From contig NQOF01000003.1 in NCBI GenBank assembly GCA_002270465.1, positions 848,955 to 912,954 on the forward strand: a stretch of 64,000 nucleotides of DNA, read 5' to 3'. Below the pieces are notes generated by a model. The model made no database searches and was not told the DNA's origin. It saw only the letters and a program-made list of their open reading frames with translations. This stretch comes from Blautia hominis (GTDB taxonomy: Bacteria > Bacillota > Clostridia > Lachnospirales > Lachnospiraceae). Shown here piece by piece: positions 37,094 through 45,456 of this stretch. Numbering within the stretch: position 1 is the first letter of the stretch; each line of letters starts with the position of its first letter. Position numbers and translations under genes: made by a program.

Positions 37094-38050
37094 TTATATG
37101 ATGTATTTGTCCAGAAAACGGTCTACCGTGCGGAAATACAGTTTGGGGTCAGTGGCACAGGAAAGTGCGTGGCCCGCGCCGTCTATAACCAGTTTTTCTT
37201 TTTCACATTTGGCTGCATGATACAGCTTGTTCAGCATGTAGAACGGAACAAACGCATCCTTTGACCCGTGTATAAAGAGAATGGGGCGGTTGCATTTTGC
37301 CACCTGCCGTATGGCGCTGGCTTCCTTGAAGGAGAAACCGTAACGGATCCTGGAAGCCAGGGAGGACAGGTACAAAAAAGGGAAGGCCGGCAGATGGAAA
37401 TAATTACGGATCTGCACGCTGAATTCTTCCCAGACACTGGTATATCCACAGTCTTCAATAATGGCTTTCACATTAGACGGCAGATTTTCGCCGGAAGTCA
37501 TCATGACTGTGGCAGCACCCATGGAAATACCCATCAGGACAATCTGGGATTTCGGGTCTTTCTGGCGGAGAAAATCAACCCATTCCAGCACATCTTTTCT
37601 TTCCTGCCATCCCATGCCAATGTATTTGCCCTCGCTGTCCCCGTGGCCTCTGGCGTCCGGCAGAAGGACAGAATATCCCCTGTGCCAGAAATGTCTGGCG
37701 TATACGCCCAGTTCGCAGCAGTTGTTGCGGTAACCGTGACAGAGGATCACATAGCGTGTGCTTCCCGCCTGTATGGATGGAAGAAAAAGCCCGTTCAGCT
37801 TCATACCGTCCCGGTTAATGAGTGTCACCGGGGAGGCCTCTTTTTTGATCCATTCCTTGCCGGGACGGAGAAAATCACCTAAGGGATCAGGCTTGTCTGT
37901 GTTTTTTCGCTCGTTCCGGTACATGGGAAATGTGCGGGAGAGAGCAAAGCGGCGCAGAAAACTGGTGAGTACATAAGATGCCCCCACGCAGACACCTGCT
38001 CCTGCGATGGCAGCATGTTTTAAAGTTTTGGAAGATAATTTTTCCTTCAT
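37094..38050 (-). CDS. Alpha/beta hydrolase with N-terminal membrane anchor
   Basis: 318 residues. Residues ~12-32 are hydrophobic (an anchor or uncleaved signal). The hydrolase core has LCHGYRNN (oxyanion region), nucleophile Ser in MGISMGAA, acid Asp in HGSKDAFVP and His in GAGHALS. It resembles serine aminopeptidase S33 or YqkD-like hydrolases found in many Firmicutes; the substrate is unknown. It lies downstream of the ferredoxin-linked aldo/keto reductase on the same strand (105-base gap). Confidence 0.85.
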   Translation of the reverse strand: MKEKLSSKTLKHAAIAGAGVCVGASYVLTSFLRRFALSRTFPMYRNERKNTDKPDPLGDFLRPGKEWIKKEASPVTLINRDGMKLNGLFLPSIQAGSTRYVILCHGYRNNCCELGVYARHFWHRGYSVLLPDARGHGDSEGKYIGMGWQERKDVLEWVDFLRQKDPKSQIVLMGISMGAATVMMTSGENLPSNVKAIIEDCGYTSVWEEFSVQIRNYFHLPAFPFLYLSSLASRIRYGFSFKEASAIRQVAKCNRPILFIHGSKDAFVPFYMLNKLYHAAKCEKEKLVIDGAGHALSCATDPKLYFRTVDRFLDKYII

Positions 38051-38155
38051 GTGTCAATGCTCCTTTATACCTTTCCGGTGTGTAACGGTTCTGTATCTTT
38101 GCGGTCACTCCGGCGTTTACAGTATATGGAAATCAGGAGAACAATATACGGAAGA

Positions 38156-39280
38156 TCAGAGTTTCTCCATGGTTTCTTTTACGCGTTCCAAATCATCCCT
38201 GATGGACATTGCCTGGGGACAGACCTCCTCGCATTTGCCGCATTTCTGGCACTGGTCAGCACGGGCATCCTCTGCCAGGTCATTAAAGTAGGCACGTTTT
38301 GCCTGCTCCTTATTTTCATACATGGACAGGTCATTCCAGATGCGGAAATTCTGTGGAATATTGACACCAAAAGGACATGGCATACAGTAAGCGCATCCGG
38401 TGCAGCCGTTTTTCGTCCGCTGTTTGATGGCAGAAGCCACATCAGCTACAATTTCCTTCTCTTTCAGATTGAGAGGTGTAAAGTTCTCAAAGGTGTTCAG
38501 ATTGTCTTCCACCTGCTCCATTGTAGTCATACCGCTTAATACGACTTTGACATTGGGTTTGCTGGCCACCCAGCGGAGCGCCCAGGAGGAAATACTGGCG
38601 TTTGGTTTGTAATCTTTGAAGGGCTCTGTCACTGCGTCCGGCAAAGTGGCAAGAGAACCGCCTTTGACCGGCTCCATGATCACCAGCGGAATGCCCAGTT
38701 CCTCTGTCAGTTCATAGCCTTTGTCTCCGGCCTGGATATCTGTGTCAACATAGTTGTACTGAATCTGGCAGAAATCCCATTTGCGGTAAGTGGCTATGGT
38801 TTTAAAAGTTTCAAAATCATCGTGGAAGGAGAAACCGAAGAATTTAATCTTTCCTTCTTTTTTCATTTCTTCCATATAGGGAATGATGCCCAGGTCCAGA
38901 ACGTTCTGCCATTTTTCCTTATCCAGGCAGTGAAGCAGATAGAAATCCACGTAATCCACTTCCAGACGGTCAAGCTGTTCCTGGAAAATACGTTTTGCGT
39001 CATCCAGGGTTTTCACATTCCATACAGGCAGCTTGGTTGCCAGATAGAAACTTTTGCGGTCATATTTTTTCAGGACTCTGCCCACAAATGGTTCACTGTC
39101 CCCGTTGTGGTACGGATAGGCGGTATCTATGTATGTGACTCCGGCCTTCAGTGCACGGTCCAGCATGCTCTCGGCTTCAGCCTCGTCGATATTTCCGTCT
39201 GCTGTCTGCGGAAAGCGCATACATCCAAAGCCCAGAAGGGATGGGGATACGCCCAGATTTTCAAATTTACGGTATTCCAT
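38156..39280 (-). CDS. Aldo/keto reductase with C-terminal 4Fe-4S ferredoxin domain
   Basis: 374 residues. N-terminal aldo/keto reductase barrel with tetrad Asp/Tyr in YIDTAYPYHNG, Lys in FYLATKLP and His in FYLLHCLD. The C-terminal ~100 residues carry CTGCAYCMPCPFGVNIP and a second cluster CQKCGKCEEVCP. This fused class is common in anaerobes and probably couples ferredoxin to carbonyl reduction; the physiological substrate is unknown. Confidence 0.9.
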   Translation of the reverse strand: MEYRKFENLGVSPSLLGFGCMRFPQTADGNIDEAEAESMLDRALKAGVTYIDTAYPYHNGDSEPFVGRVLKKYDRKSFYLATKLPVWNVKTLDDAKRIFQEQLDRLEVDYVDFYLLHCLDKEKWQNVLDLGIIPYMEEMKKEGKIKFFGFSFHDDFETFKTIATYRKWDFCQIQYNYVDTDIQAGDKGYELTEELGIPLVIMEPVKGGSLATLPDAVTEPFKDYKPNASISSWALRWVASKPNVKVVLSGMTTMEQVEDNLNTFENFTPLNLKEKEIVADVASAIKQRTKNGCTGCAYCMPCPFGVNIPQNFRIWNDLSMYENKEQAKRAYFNDLAEDARADQCQKCGKCEEVCPQAMSIRDDLERVKETMEKL

Positions 39281-39429
39281 TGTGTAAAAACCTCCTCTAT
39301 TTCAGTCAGAATAATTTAATTAGTAACTGATATCTATTTTATCATTCTATGCGGGGGGATGACAAGAGATTTCCTGAATTATTAGGCCATGACCATATCT
39401 TTTTCGTGGAAATGGATCAGAAAATAAAG

Positions 39430-39460
39430 TATACTGGAGAAAAGACAGACAGCTGTCTGT
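39430..39460 (+). promoter_or_regulatory. Alcohol dehydrogenase promoter with 16-bp perfect palindrome
   Basis: TATACT (39430-39435) is the likely -10. Nine bases further, ACAGACAGCTGTCTGT (39445-39460) is a perfect 16-bp palindrome lying at the expected transcription start, a position suited to a repressor. No clear -35 is present. Confidence 0.5.
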
Positions 39461-39486
39461 AAATGCTAAAAAGGAGAGTAAATGAT

Positions 39487-40671
39487 ATGCAGGAATTTAT
39501 TTATTATGCGCCTACAGAAGTGGTGTTTGGAAAAGATGCGGAGAAGAAGACTGCAGCGGAAGTAAGGAAGTGGGGCGGCAGCAGAGTGCTTCTTGTCTAT
39601 GGGAGCGGCAGTGTGAAAAAAAGTGGTCTGTTGGGCAACATTGAGCAGGAACTTGCGGATGCGGGGATCGCCTTCAAAGAGTGGGGCGGGGTTAAGCCAA
39701 ACCCCAGACTGTCTTTTGCGGAGGCTGGCGTGGAGGCTGCGGTTACTTTTGGAGCGGATTTTATTTTGGCTGTGGGTGGGGGAAGTTCCATTGATACGGC
39801 AAAAGGTATTGCGCACGGAGCAGCAAATCCGGGAACTGCACTTTGGGATATCTGGACGCAGAAGGTGCCGCTTATAAAAAGTCTTCCGGTGGGGGTTGTC
39901 CTGACCATTGCGGCAGCAGGCAGCGAGATGAGTGACTCCGCGGTGCTGACGAATGAAGCGATTGGAAGGAAGCAGGGACTTAGCACGGATTTTAACAGGG
40001 TGAAATTTGCTATTATGAACCCGGAGATTACATACACGCTGCCGAAATATCAGGTGACATGCGGTATTGTGGATATTATGATGCATACGCTGGACCGGTA
40101 TTTTACCCACACAAAGGGAAACCGGATGACAGATGAGATTGCGGAAGCACTTCTGAGGACTGTGATTGAAAATGGAAGAAAGGCCTGGGAGGACCAGACG
40201 GATTATGAGGCTATGAGTGAGCTGATGTGGTGCAGCAGCCTGTCCCATAATGGGATCACAGGACTTGGGGCAGAAAAGGATTTCGCACCTCATAAAATAG
40301 GACATGAGCTCAGTGCAAAATATGATGTGGCTCATGGGGCCAGTCTGTCTGCTGTCTGGGAGGCATGGGCAGAGTATGTGTATATGGAAGAACCTGCACG
40401 GTTTGCTCAGTATGCCAGAAAGGTGTGGGGCGTGCAGGAGGATGATGATGTGGAGGCGGCTAAAGAGGGGATCAGGAGGACTGTGGGATATTTTAAAAGT
40501 TTGAATATGCCTGTGTGTCTGGGAGAACTGGATGCGGGAGTGCTGGCGGAGGATGCGTTGGTGGATATGGCTGAAAGGGCGACGGGGAAGGATACGTTTT
40601 GTGTGGCGAAGTTTAAGGAATTGCATCAGGGGGATGTGTATGAGATATTGAGGAGGGCGAATCATATGTAA
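39487..40671 (+). CDS. Iron-containing alcohol dehydrogenase (butanol dehydrogenase/YqhD type)
   Basis: 394 residues. NAD(P)-binding GGGSSIDTAKGIA lies in the N-terminal half. Metal ligands are seen as Asp and His in GIVDIMMHTLDRYF and His in FAPHKIGHELSAKYDVAHG. AGGAGA at 39472-39477 is nine bases before ATG 39487. It reduces aldehydes to alcohols in fermentation. No terminator is visible, and the next promoter begins seven bases after its stop. Confidence 0.92.
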   Translation: MQEFIYYAPTEVVFGKDAEKKTAAEVRKWGGSRVLLVYGSGSVKKSGLLGNIEQELADAGIAFKEWGGVKPNPRLSFAEAGVEAAVTFGADFILAVGGGSSIDTAKGIAHGAANPGTALWDIWTQKVPLIKSLPVGVVLTIAAAGSEMSDSAVLTNEAIGRKQGLSTDFNRVKFAIMNPEITYTLPKYQVTCGIVDIMMHTLDRYFTHTKGNRMTDEIAEALLRTVIENGRKAWEDQTDYEAMSELMWCSSLSHNGITGLGAEKDFAPHKIGHELSAKYDVAHGASLSAVWEAWAEYVYMEEPARFAQYARKVWGVQEDDDVEAAKEGIRRTVGYFKSLNMPVCLGELDAGVLAEDALVDMAERATGKDTFCVAKFKELHQGDVYEILRRANHM

Positions 40672-40677
40672 ATATAG

Positions 40678-40720
40678 TTGACATATGTTAATAATGTGAT
40701 ATAATGGGCATATGTTAATA
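40678..40720 (+). promoter_or_regulatory. Consensus promoter with paired CATATGTTAATA direct repeats
   Basis: TTGACA (40678-40683) and TATAAT (40700-40705), 16-base spacer, form a fully consensus promoter. The 12-base sequence CATATGTTAATA occurs at 40682-40693 (in the spacer) and again at 40709-40720 (at the transcription start), 27 bases apart. This is the arrangement of a repressor site bracketing the -10. Confidence 0.75.
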
Positions 40721-40763
40721 AAAAACGCATTGAGAAGGCGGAGTGTTGTTGGGAGGTGGGGAG

Positions 40764-41513
40764 ATGTCCAGGCCGAGTAAGGAAAAGAGGATCTGCAGGC
40801 TGCCGGGGTGCGGGTTGTTTGTGCCCGGTGAGGGTGGCGGACCTGCGCATCGGATTCGGATGACGGTTGATGAGTATGAGACGATCCGGCTGATCGATCA
40901 TTTGGGGTATACCCAGGAAGAATGTGCGGCGCAGATGGAAGTAGGAAGAGCTACGGTGCAGGCAGTCTATGCAGAGGCCAGGAAGAAACTGGCACGTTTT
41001 TTGGTGGAGGCGTCTTCTCTGGAGATCAGCGGCGGAAGCTATAGGATCTGCGGGCAGGATGACCGGCGGCAGAACAGATGCGTTTCATCAATCAGGAGAG
41101 GAGATTCAAACATGAAGATTGCAGTGACATATGACAATGGAGAGGTATTTCAGCATTTTGGACACACAGAACAGTTCAAGGTATATGAGGTGGAGGATGG
41201 AAAGATCGTGGCATCTGAGGTGATTGATACCAATGGCAGCGGCCACGGAGCGCTGGCAGGATTTCTGAACCAGTGTGGTGCACAGGTACTCATCTGCGGA
41301 GGCATCGGCGGTGGTGCAAGGAATGCACTGGCGGAGGCGGGGATCCAGCTTTATCCGGGAGCATGCGGGGATGCGGATGCACAGGTGGAAGCATTTTTGG
41401 CCGGAAGCCTGAATTATGACCCGGATACAGTCTGCGCACATCACGGTCACGGACATGAGGGCGGTAGTTGTGGGGAACATACCCATGAGTGCGGCCATCA
41501 CTGTGGGAATTAA
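40764..41513 (+). CDS. DUF134 DNA-binding domain fused to NifX/NifB-type cofactor-binding domain
   Basis: 249 residues. Residues 1-~95 are a UPF0251/DUF134 helix-turn-helix protein (MSRPSKEKRICRLPGCGLFVP; GYTQEECAAQMEVGRATVQAVY). After a short linker, residues ~115-220 form a dinitrogenase iron-molybdenum cofactor domain (MKIAVTYDNGEVFQHFGHTE). The tail is very rich in His and Cys (HHGHGHEGGSC...), a metal-binding end. GGAGG lies ahead of ATG 40764. It probably senses or carries an Fe-S or metal cofactor and binds DNA, possibly its own promoter repeats. Confidence 0.87.
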   Translation: MSRPSKEKRICRLPGCGLFVPGEGGGPAHRIRMTVDEYETIRLIDHLGYTQEECAAQMEVGRATVQAVYAEARKKLARFLVEASSLEISGGSYRICGQDDRRQNRCVSSIRRGDSNMKIAVTYDNGEVFQHFGHTEQFKVYEVEDGKIVASEVIDTNGSGHGALAGFLNQCGAQVLICGGIGGGARNALAEAGIQLYPGACGDADAQVEAFLAGSLNYDPDTVCAHHGHGHEGGSCGEHTHECGHHCGN

Positions 41514-41533
41514 TACGGTTATAACTGCAAAAG

Positions 41534-41577
41534 AAACGGCATCGGCAGGTGAAGGTTCATCTGCTGATGCCGTTTTT
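41534..41577. terminator. Terminator between DUF134-NifX and SOD-like genes
   Basis: AAACGGCATCGGCAG (41534-41548) pairs with CTGCTGATGCCGTTT (41561-41575), one wobble pair, ending in TTTTT on the + strand. It can serve both converging units. Confidence 0.82.
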
Positions 41578-41597
41578 ATGGGATCAAAAGCTGTTTT

Positions 41598-42107
41598 TTA
41601 ATCTTCCAGATTGCTTTTTATTTCCCCGCACGCAATTTTGCTGCCGGAATCCCCTGAAGGCTGTGTTTTAAAGTCATCAGGTTTATCATGGATGATTACC
41701 GTCCGGCCTATGATTTCTTCCGGAACGAACCGGTTTGTATAGAACATAGAAAGTGCATAGCCGTCATTTTCAAAGAGCGGAGGTAAATCCCCGGCATGTT
41801 CCGGGTGCGGACAATCCTTGGGATTTAAATGGCTGCCGGTAAGAGGAAAATCCCCCTCTGCGTTTTCTTCGCAGGAGGAGCCTTCATGAATGTGAAAGGC
41901 AAAGACTTTTTCCTGGCAGGCAGCTTCCGAAGTGGGAAGTCCGGCAATGTCGGCAAGGACAACCGTACCGCCCCACAGCGGGAAAAAGTATACGAAACCT
42001 TTGATACTGGGGTATTTCTTTCCGCCGTATACAAAGGAATAGGCTTCCGGTGCAGTGGTGACCACCTTTTGCATGGCTTCTAATAATTCCCGGCGCATAT
42101 ATGTCAT
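41598..42107 (-). CDS. Cu/Zn superoxide dismutase-like protein
   Basis: 169 residues, no signal peptide. The SodC metal site is readable: His-x-His in FAFHIHEG, bridging His in GSHLNP, His/His/Asp in CPHPEHAGDLP, and the last Cu ligand in VIIHDKPDD. The disulfide cysteines (SSC and IACG) are also present. The active-site Arg that guides superoxide is replaced by Lys (SGSKIACGE). ATG 42107 overlaps the upstream catalase stop as ATGA. Cytoplasmic location and the Lys are unusual for the family, so activity is uncertain. Confidence 0.85.
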   Translation of the reverse strand: MTYMRRELLEAMQKVVTTAPEAYSFVYGGKKYPSIKGFVYFFPLWGGTVVLADIAGLPTSEAACQEKVFAFHIHEGSSCEENAEGDFPLTGSHLNPKDCPHPEHAGDLPPLFENDGYALSMFYTNRFVPEEIIGRTVIIHDKPDDFKTQPSGDSGSKIACGEIKSNLED

Positions 42108-42610
42108 TTGCTGCATCCCGGATCGCAGCTGCATTTGGCGGGCATGTCAAAGCTGGGGTTAAAGGCATAGAAGTTCTTAAAGTCCAGTTCTTCCTGCACG
42201 GAACGGAGGGTTTCTCCGAAACGCTGGAAATGCACAACTTCTCTTTCTCGCAGGAAGCGGATGGGGTCTATAACATCCGGGTCTTTGATGACACGGAGTA
42301 TGTTGTCGTAAGTGGAGCGTGCTTTCTGTTCAGCAGCCATATCTTCAAATAAATCGGTGATGGGATCTCCTTTTGACTGGAACTCACAGGCGTTAAAGGG
42401 GATACCTCCGGCAGCCTGCGGCCAGATGCCTACGGTATGGTCGATATAATATGGGCCAAGACCGGACTTCTCTATTTCTTCCATGGAAAGGTTGCGGGTG
42501 AGCTGGTGTACAATGGTGGATACCATTTCCATGTGAGCCAGTTCCTCTGTACCTGTATCGTTATCGGTATTACACCTCGATAACCGCGCTCCATACTCCA
42601 TCCCGATCAT
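42104..42610 (-). pseudogene. N-terminally truncated manganese catalase (CotJC-like)
   Basis: 168 residues. From TGTEELAHMEM onward it matches Mn-catalases: Glu/His ligands in that motif, then AAEQKARSTYDNIL and REREVVHFQRFGE. The ~50 residues normally before it, including most of the first bundle helix with its Glu ligand, are missing and replaced by MIGMEYGARLSRCNTDND. The DNA there holds an inverted repeat GTTATCG/CGATAAC (42560-42566, 42578-42584). The frame remains open and overlaps both neighbours by ATGA, so a product may still be made, but dimanganese catalysis is doubtful. It could instead be an unusual short form. Confidence 0.65.
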
Positions 42611-43611
42611 TTATACGCAGGAAAACACTTTTTGTTATATTTCTCAATCTCTTCGCACACAGCGTCATACACACCGGGATAAGAACAGTCCGGCCCGCCC
42701 ATACTTGTACAGGGAATAAAATATTTTTGGGGGATCTGACCGCAGATCTTTTCTATCTCAGCGGCGATCTTTTCATGACTCCAGTCAATTACATCGACAA
42801 TACTGCTGTCCAGGCCTCCCATGAAAGAAATCTGCCCTCCGTATTTTTTGACAAGTTCAGGTACATTGTTTGTGTGAATGGTACCCTGGTGGATATCAAT
42901 TCCCATCTTTATCAGAGAGGGTACCAGATTGGCAATGTAAGTGTCAGAGTGGTGAACGATAAGGCATCCCTTTTCTTTAAAATATCCATATACTTTCTGA
43001 TAAGGAGGAACGATGAATTCCTCAAACATCTTAGGGGAGAGAAAAGAGGAAGTCTGGGTGCCAAAGTCGTCATGATGGAATACGAGATCCGGCTGAATGT
43101 ATTTCATCAGTTCTTTGGCATAAGATAACTCCCAATCGGCCATAAAGTCCAACAATTCGTGCATGGCCTCCGGTTCTTCATAGAAAGCAACCATTGTCTC
43201 CTCAATTCCCATTAAATAATATATCTTTTCCAAAATTCCCGGTGCCATAAAAGCTGCAACAAACTGTTCTCTGCGGTCGACGGCATCTGCCTGAGCTTTT
43301 ATCTCTGCCCAGAATTCGGGAGGATAAATCAATCGGGGAGCTTTCACGATATCTTTCCATTTTGTTATGTCTTTCAGCGCAGCACGTCCTTCACTGTGAA
43401 CCGGAAGGGGACCGGCACAGCCTTCCGGGAAAGTTACGGTGACGCCCCATTGGTTAACGGTAGTCTCTCCGGGCTTCATGGTGTAAGCAAAACCGCCTAT
43501 GCTGGTAAGTATGGGATCGATCATAAAGGCGAAAGCTTCATGGCAGTTTACATAGCGGTCCGGGTGTCCGCCTCTAATAGTTTCCAGCAGATTCTGTCTT
43601 TTTGTTAACAT
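42607..43611 (-). CDS. Uroporphyrinogen decarboxylase-family protein
   Basis: 334 residues with UroD-like barrel features (FHHDDFGTQTSSFLSP; HQGTIHTNN; FMGGLDSS; C-terminal IPCTSMGGPDCSYPGV). The metal-site segment is VHHSDTY in place of the His-x-Cys-Gly of methyltransferase relatives, so it belongs to a divergent branch. AGGAGG eight bases upstream fixes ATG 43611. It heads a three-gene unit with the catalase remnant and SOD-like protein, and is divergent from a PucR-type regulator that may control it. Substrate unknown. Confidence 0.8.
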   Translation of the reverse strand: MLTKRQNLLETIRGGHPDRYVNCHEAFAFMIDPILTSIGGFAYTMKPGETTVNQWGVTVTFPEGCAGPLPVHSEGRAALKDITKWKDIVKAPRLIYPPEFWAEIKAQADAVDRREQFVAAFMAPGILEKIYYLMGIEETMVAFYEEPEAMHELLDFMADWELSYAKELMKYIQPDLVFHHDDFGTQTSSFLSPKMFEEFIVPPYQKVYGYFKEKGCLIVHHSDTYIANLVPSLIKMGIDIHQGTIHTNNVPELVKKYGGQISFMGGLDSSIVDVIDWSHEKIAAEIEKICGQIPQKYFIPCTSMGGPDCSYPGVYDAVCEEIEKYNKKCFPAYK

Positions 43612-43658
43612 AAGCAAATCCTCCTTTGATTTGGTGAACTGTATTGCTATCTGTTTTT

Positions 43659-43687
43659 AGTATAAAATGAAATGGGTTTTCCGTAAA
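43659..43687 (-). promoter_or_regulatory. Promoter of the UroD-like / catalase / SOD-like unit
   Basis: On the minus strand TTTACG (43687-43682) and TATACT (43664-43659) are separated by 17 bases, 48 bases before the start codon. It lies back-to-back with the regulator promoter. Confidence 0.7.
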
Positions 43688-43700
43688 TTCTATAAATAAA

Positions 43701-43729
43701 TTGACATTATGGTATAAAATTCCTATACT
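43701..43729 (+). promoter_or_regulatory. Promoter of the PucR-type regulator
   Basis: TTGACA (43701-43706), 17-base spacer, TATACT (43724-43729); 37 bases from the -10 to the start codon. Shares a 13-base centre with the divergent promoter, so one bound protein could affect both. Confidence 0.8.
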
Positions 43730-43766
43730 TTATACAAAACATGTATTCGGGTCAAAGGAGGATTTT

Positions 43767-45290
43767 ATGCGGATCAGTATGCAGATCTTATATGAAGAAC
43801 TGGCGGGATTTTATCCGGAAAGGAGAAAAATAAGGGGATGGAACACGTTTAAATATTGGGGGTTTCTCACACTTCATGAGAAGCAGGGGGAGATAGCAGA
43901 GGACTATGTTATTTTAGGCCGGGCGGCAGAATTTGACAGGTACAAAATTCCTGATACGTGCGGAGTGATATGCCTGGGAAGGTATGAAGGGGAAATAAAC
44001 AAAAGCCAGGAGTGGATCTTTCTTTCGGAAACTGCGGAATTGGAAGAAGTGCAGCAGATACTTCAAAATACATTCCGCAGATATCTCCTCTGGGAGGAGA
44101 GTCTGTGTCTGGCTCTTAGGCGAAATGAGGATGTGGAGAGTTATTGCCGTGTAAGTATTCCCATTTTTAATAATCCCATTTTTGTGCATGACGGCAACTT
44201 TGAAATCATAGCCAGTGTCAATGAAATGGAAGGACAGGTATCCTGGAATTATGAAAAGGACAGTGGAAAAAAGACAGTGACAATGGAGACGATGAATGAT
44301 ATTAAAGTGTCACCGGATTATCAGGAAAGCTTAAAAACCAGGGGCCCTCAAATATTCCCCAGCCAGCAGTTTGGATATAGGGGGTTATATGTGAATTTTT
44401 GGTCGGAGCATATGTTTCTGGGGAGGATCTGTATCAATGAGTTAGGAAGAGAATTTAGAGAAAGTGATTACCCTCTCATAGAGTATCTGGCGGAATATGT
44501 AATGGCTGCTTTGGAAAGAGGATGCCTTATGCAGGCGGGGGACTCCAGAGACCTGGAGCAGTCTTTTTATGAACTTCTGCAGCATGGAAATACCGATGAG
44601 AGTCTTCTTATGATGCGTTTAAAATACCAGAATTGGGATTCCTCAGACAGTTATCAATGCATTCGGCTCCAGATAAACAACCGGGATCTCTCAACGCATG
44701 CGGTGGCTTATACCTGCCGGCGTCTGGAGAATATGTTTGCCGGACTCTACGCATTTCCTTTTGAGGAAGGGATCGCCATAATTGTGGATCTTACGCGGAT
44801 AAACTGCGCAAAAGATGAATTTATGCAGAGGTTCGCGGTTTTTCTCAGAGAAGGAATCTTTAAGGCCGGCTTCAGCGGAGATGGGGCGGACTTTATGAAT
44901 CTCAGATATTACTATCAGCAATGTACGGCAGCACTGCTGATGGGGGAAAAAGAGGATCCCTCGTTCTGGATCTACAAATTCCAGGACTATTCCGTCTCCT
45001 ACTTATTTTATCAGGGCTGCCGCACGCTGGCACCTGAAATGTACTGTGAACCGGGAATTTTATTGCTCAAAAAATATGATGGAGATCATGGCACTGACTT
45101 TTTTGATACGCTGCGTGTATTTCTTGAAAATGACAGAAATATAGCCCACACTGCCCAAAAACTATATGTCCATAGAAGTACACTGCTGTATCGTCTGGAG
45201 AAGATCAGCAAAATAACGGGTCTGAACCTGGATGACTATGGAGTTCGGTTCAAGGTAATGCTTTCTATTGAAATATTAAAAGCAAAATGA
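43767..45290 (+). CDS. PucR/CdaR-type helix-turn-helix regulator
   Basis: 507 residues. The C-terminal ~65 residues are the PucR HTH: FFDTLRVFLENDRNIAHTAQ then LYVHRSTLLYRLEKI. The upstream region has GAF/GGDEF-like sensor character without clear motifs. AGGAGG before ATG 43767 fixes the start; an upstream in-frame ATG at 43701 lies within the promoter. Divergent to the UroD-like operon and probably its regulator. Confidence 0.85.
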   Translation: MRISMQILYEELAGFYPERRKIRGWNTFKYWGFLTLHEKQGEIAEDYVILGRAAEFDRYKIPDTCGVICLGRYEGEINKSQEWIFLSETAELEEVQQILQNTFRRYLLWEESLCLALRRNEDVESYCRVSIPIFNNPIFVHDGNFEIIASVNEMEGQVSWNYEKDSGKKTVTMETMNDIKVSPDYQESLKTRGPQIFPSQQFGYRGLYVNFWSEHMFLGRICINELGREFRESDYPLIEYLAEYVMAALERGCLMQAGDSRDLEQSFYELLQHGNTDESLLMMRLKYQNWDSSDSYQCIRLQINNRDLSTHAVAYTCRRLENMFAGLYAFPFEEGIAIIVDLTRINCAKDEFMQRFAVFLREGIFKAGFSGDGADFMNLRYYYQQCTAALLMGEKEDPSFWIYKFQDYSVSYLFYQGCRTLAPEMYCEPGILLLKKYDGDHGTDFFDTLRVFLENDRNIAHTAQKLYVHRSTLLYRLEKISKITGLNLDDYGVRFKVMLSIEILKAK

Positions 45291-45377
45291 GATGTAAGAG
45301 CTGTCATTGCGGCAGCGTTGTTTCGGCAGCGGCATGTATTTTAAAGAAACATTAACATGGCGGTACCTGGGCGGAAG

Positions 45378-45386
45378 TGCTATACT
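45378..45386 (+). promoter_or_regulatory. Extended -10 promoter of the DUF2284 gene
   Basis: TGCTATACT is an extended -10 (TGn plus TATACT), 70 bases before the DUF2284 start. No convincing -35 is present. Confidence 0.45.
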
Positions 45387-45456
45387 GTAAGAAAAGTAAA
45401 GCAGGCGAAATTTAGGTGGAACGCGTAAAAACAGACAGAAAAAGGAGGCGTGTGAT

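Noticed and set aside
39466-40665. 399-codon open frame opposite the alcohol dehydrogenase gene
   Set aside because: Protein is Pro/His/Cys-rich with no recognisable motif; it mirrors the codon pattern of the real gene and has no ribosome site.
42607-43611. Assignment as HemE of the haem pathway
   Set aside because: Active-site segments differ, no other haem genes are nearby, and the partner genes do not fit.
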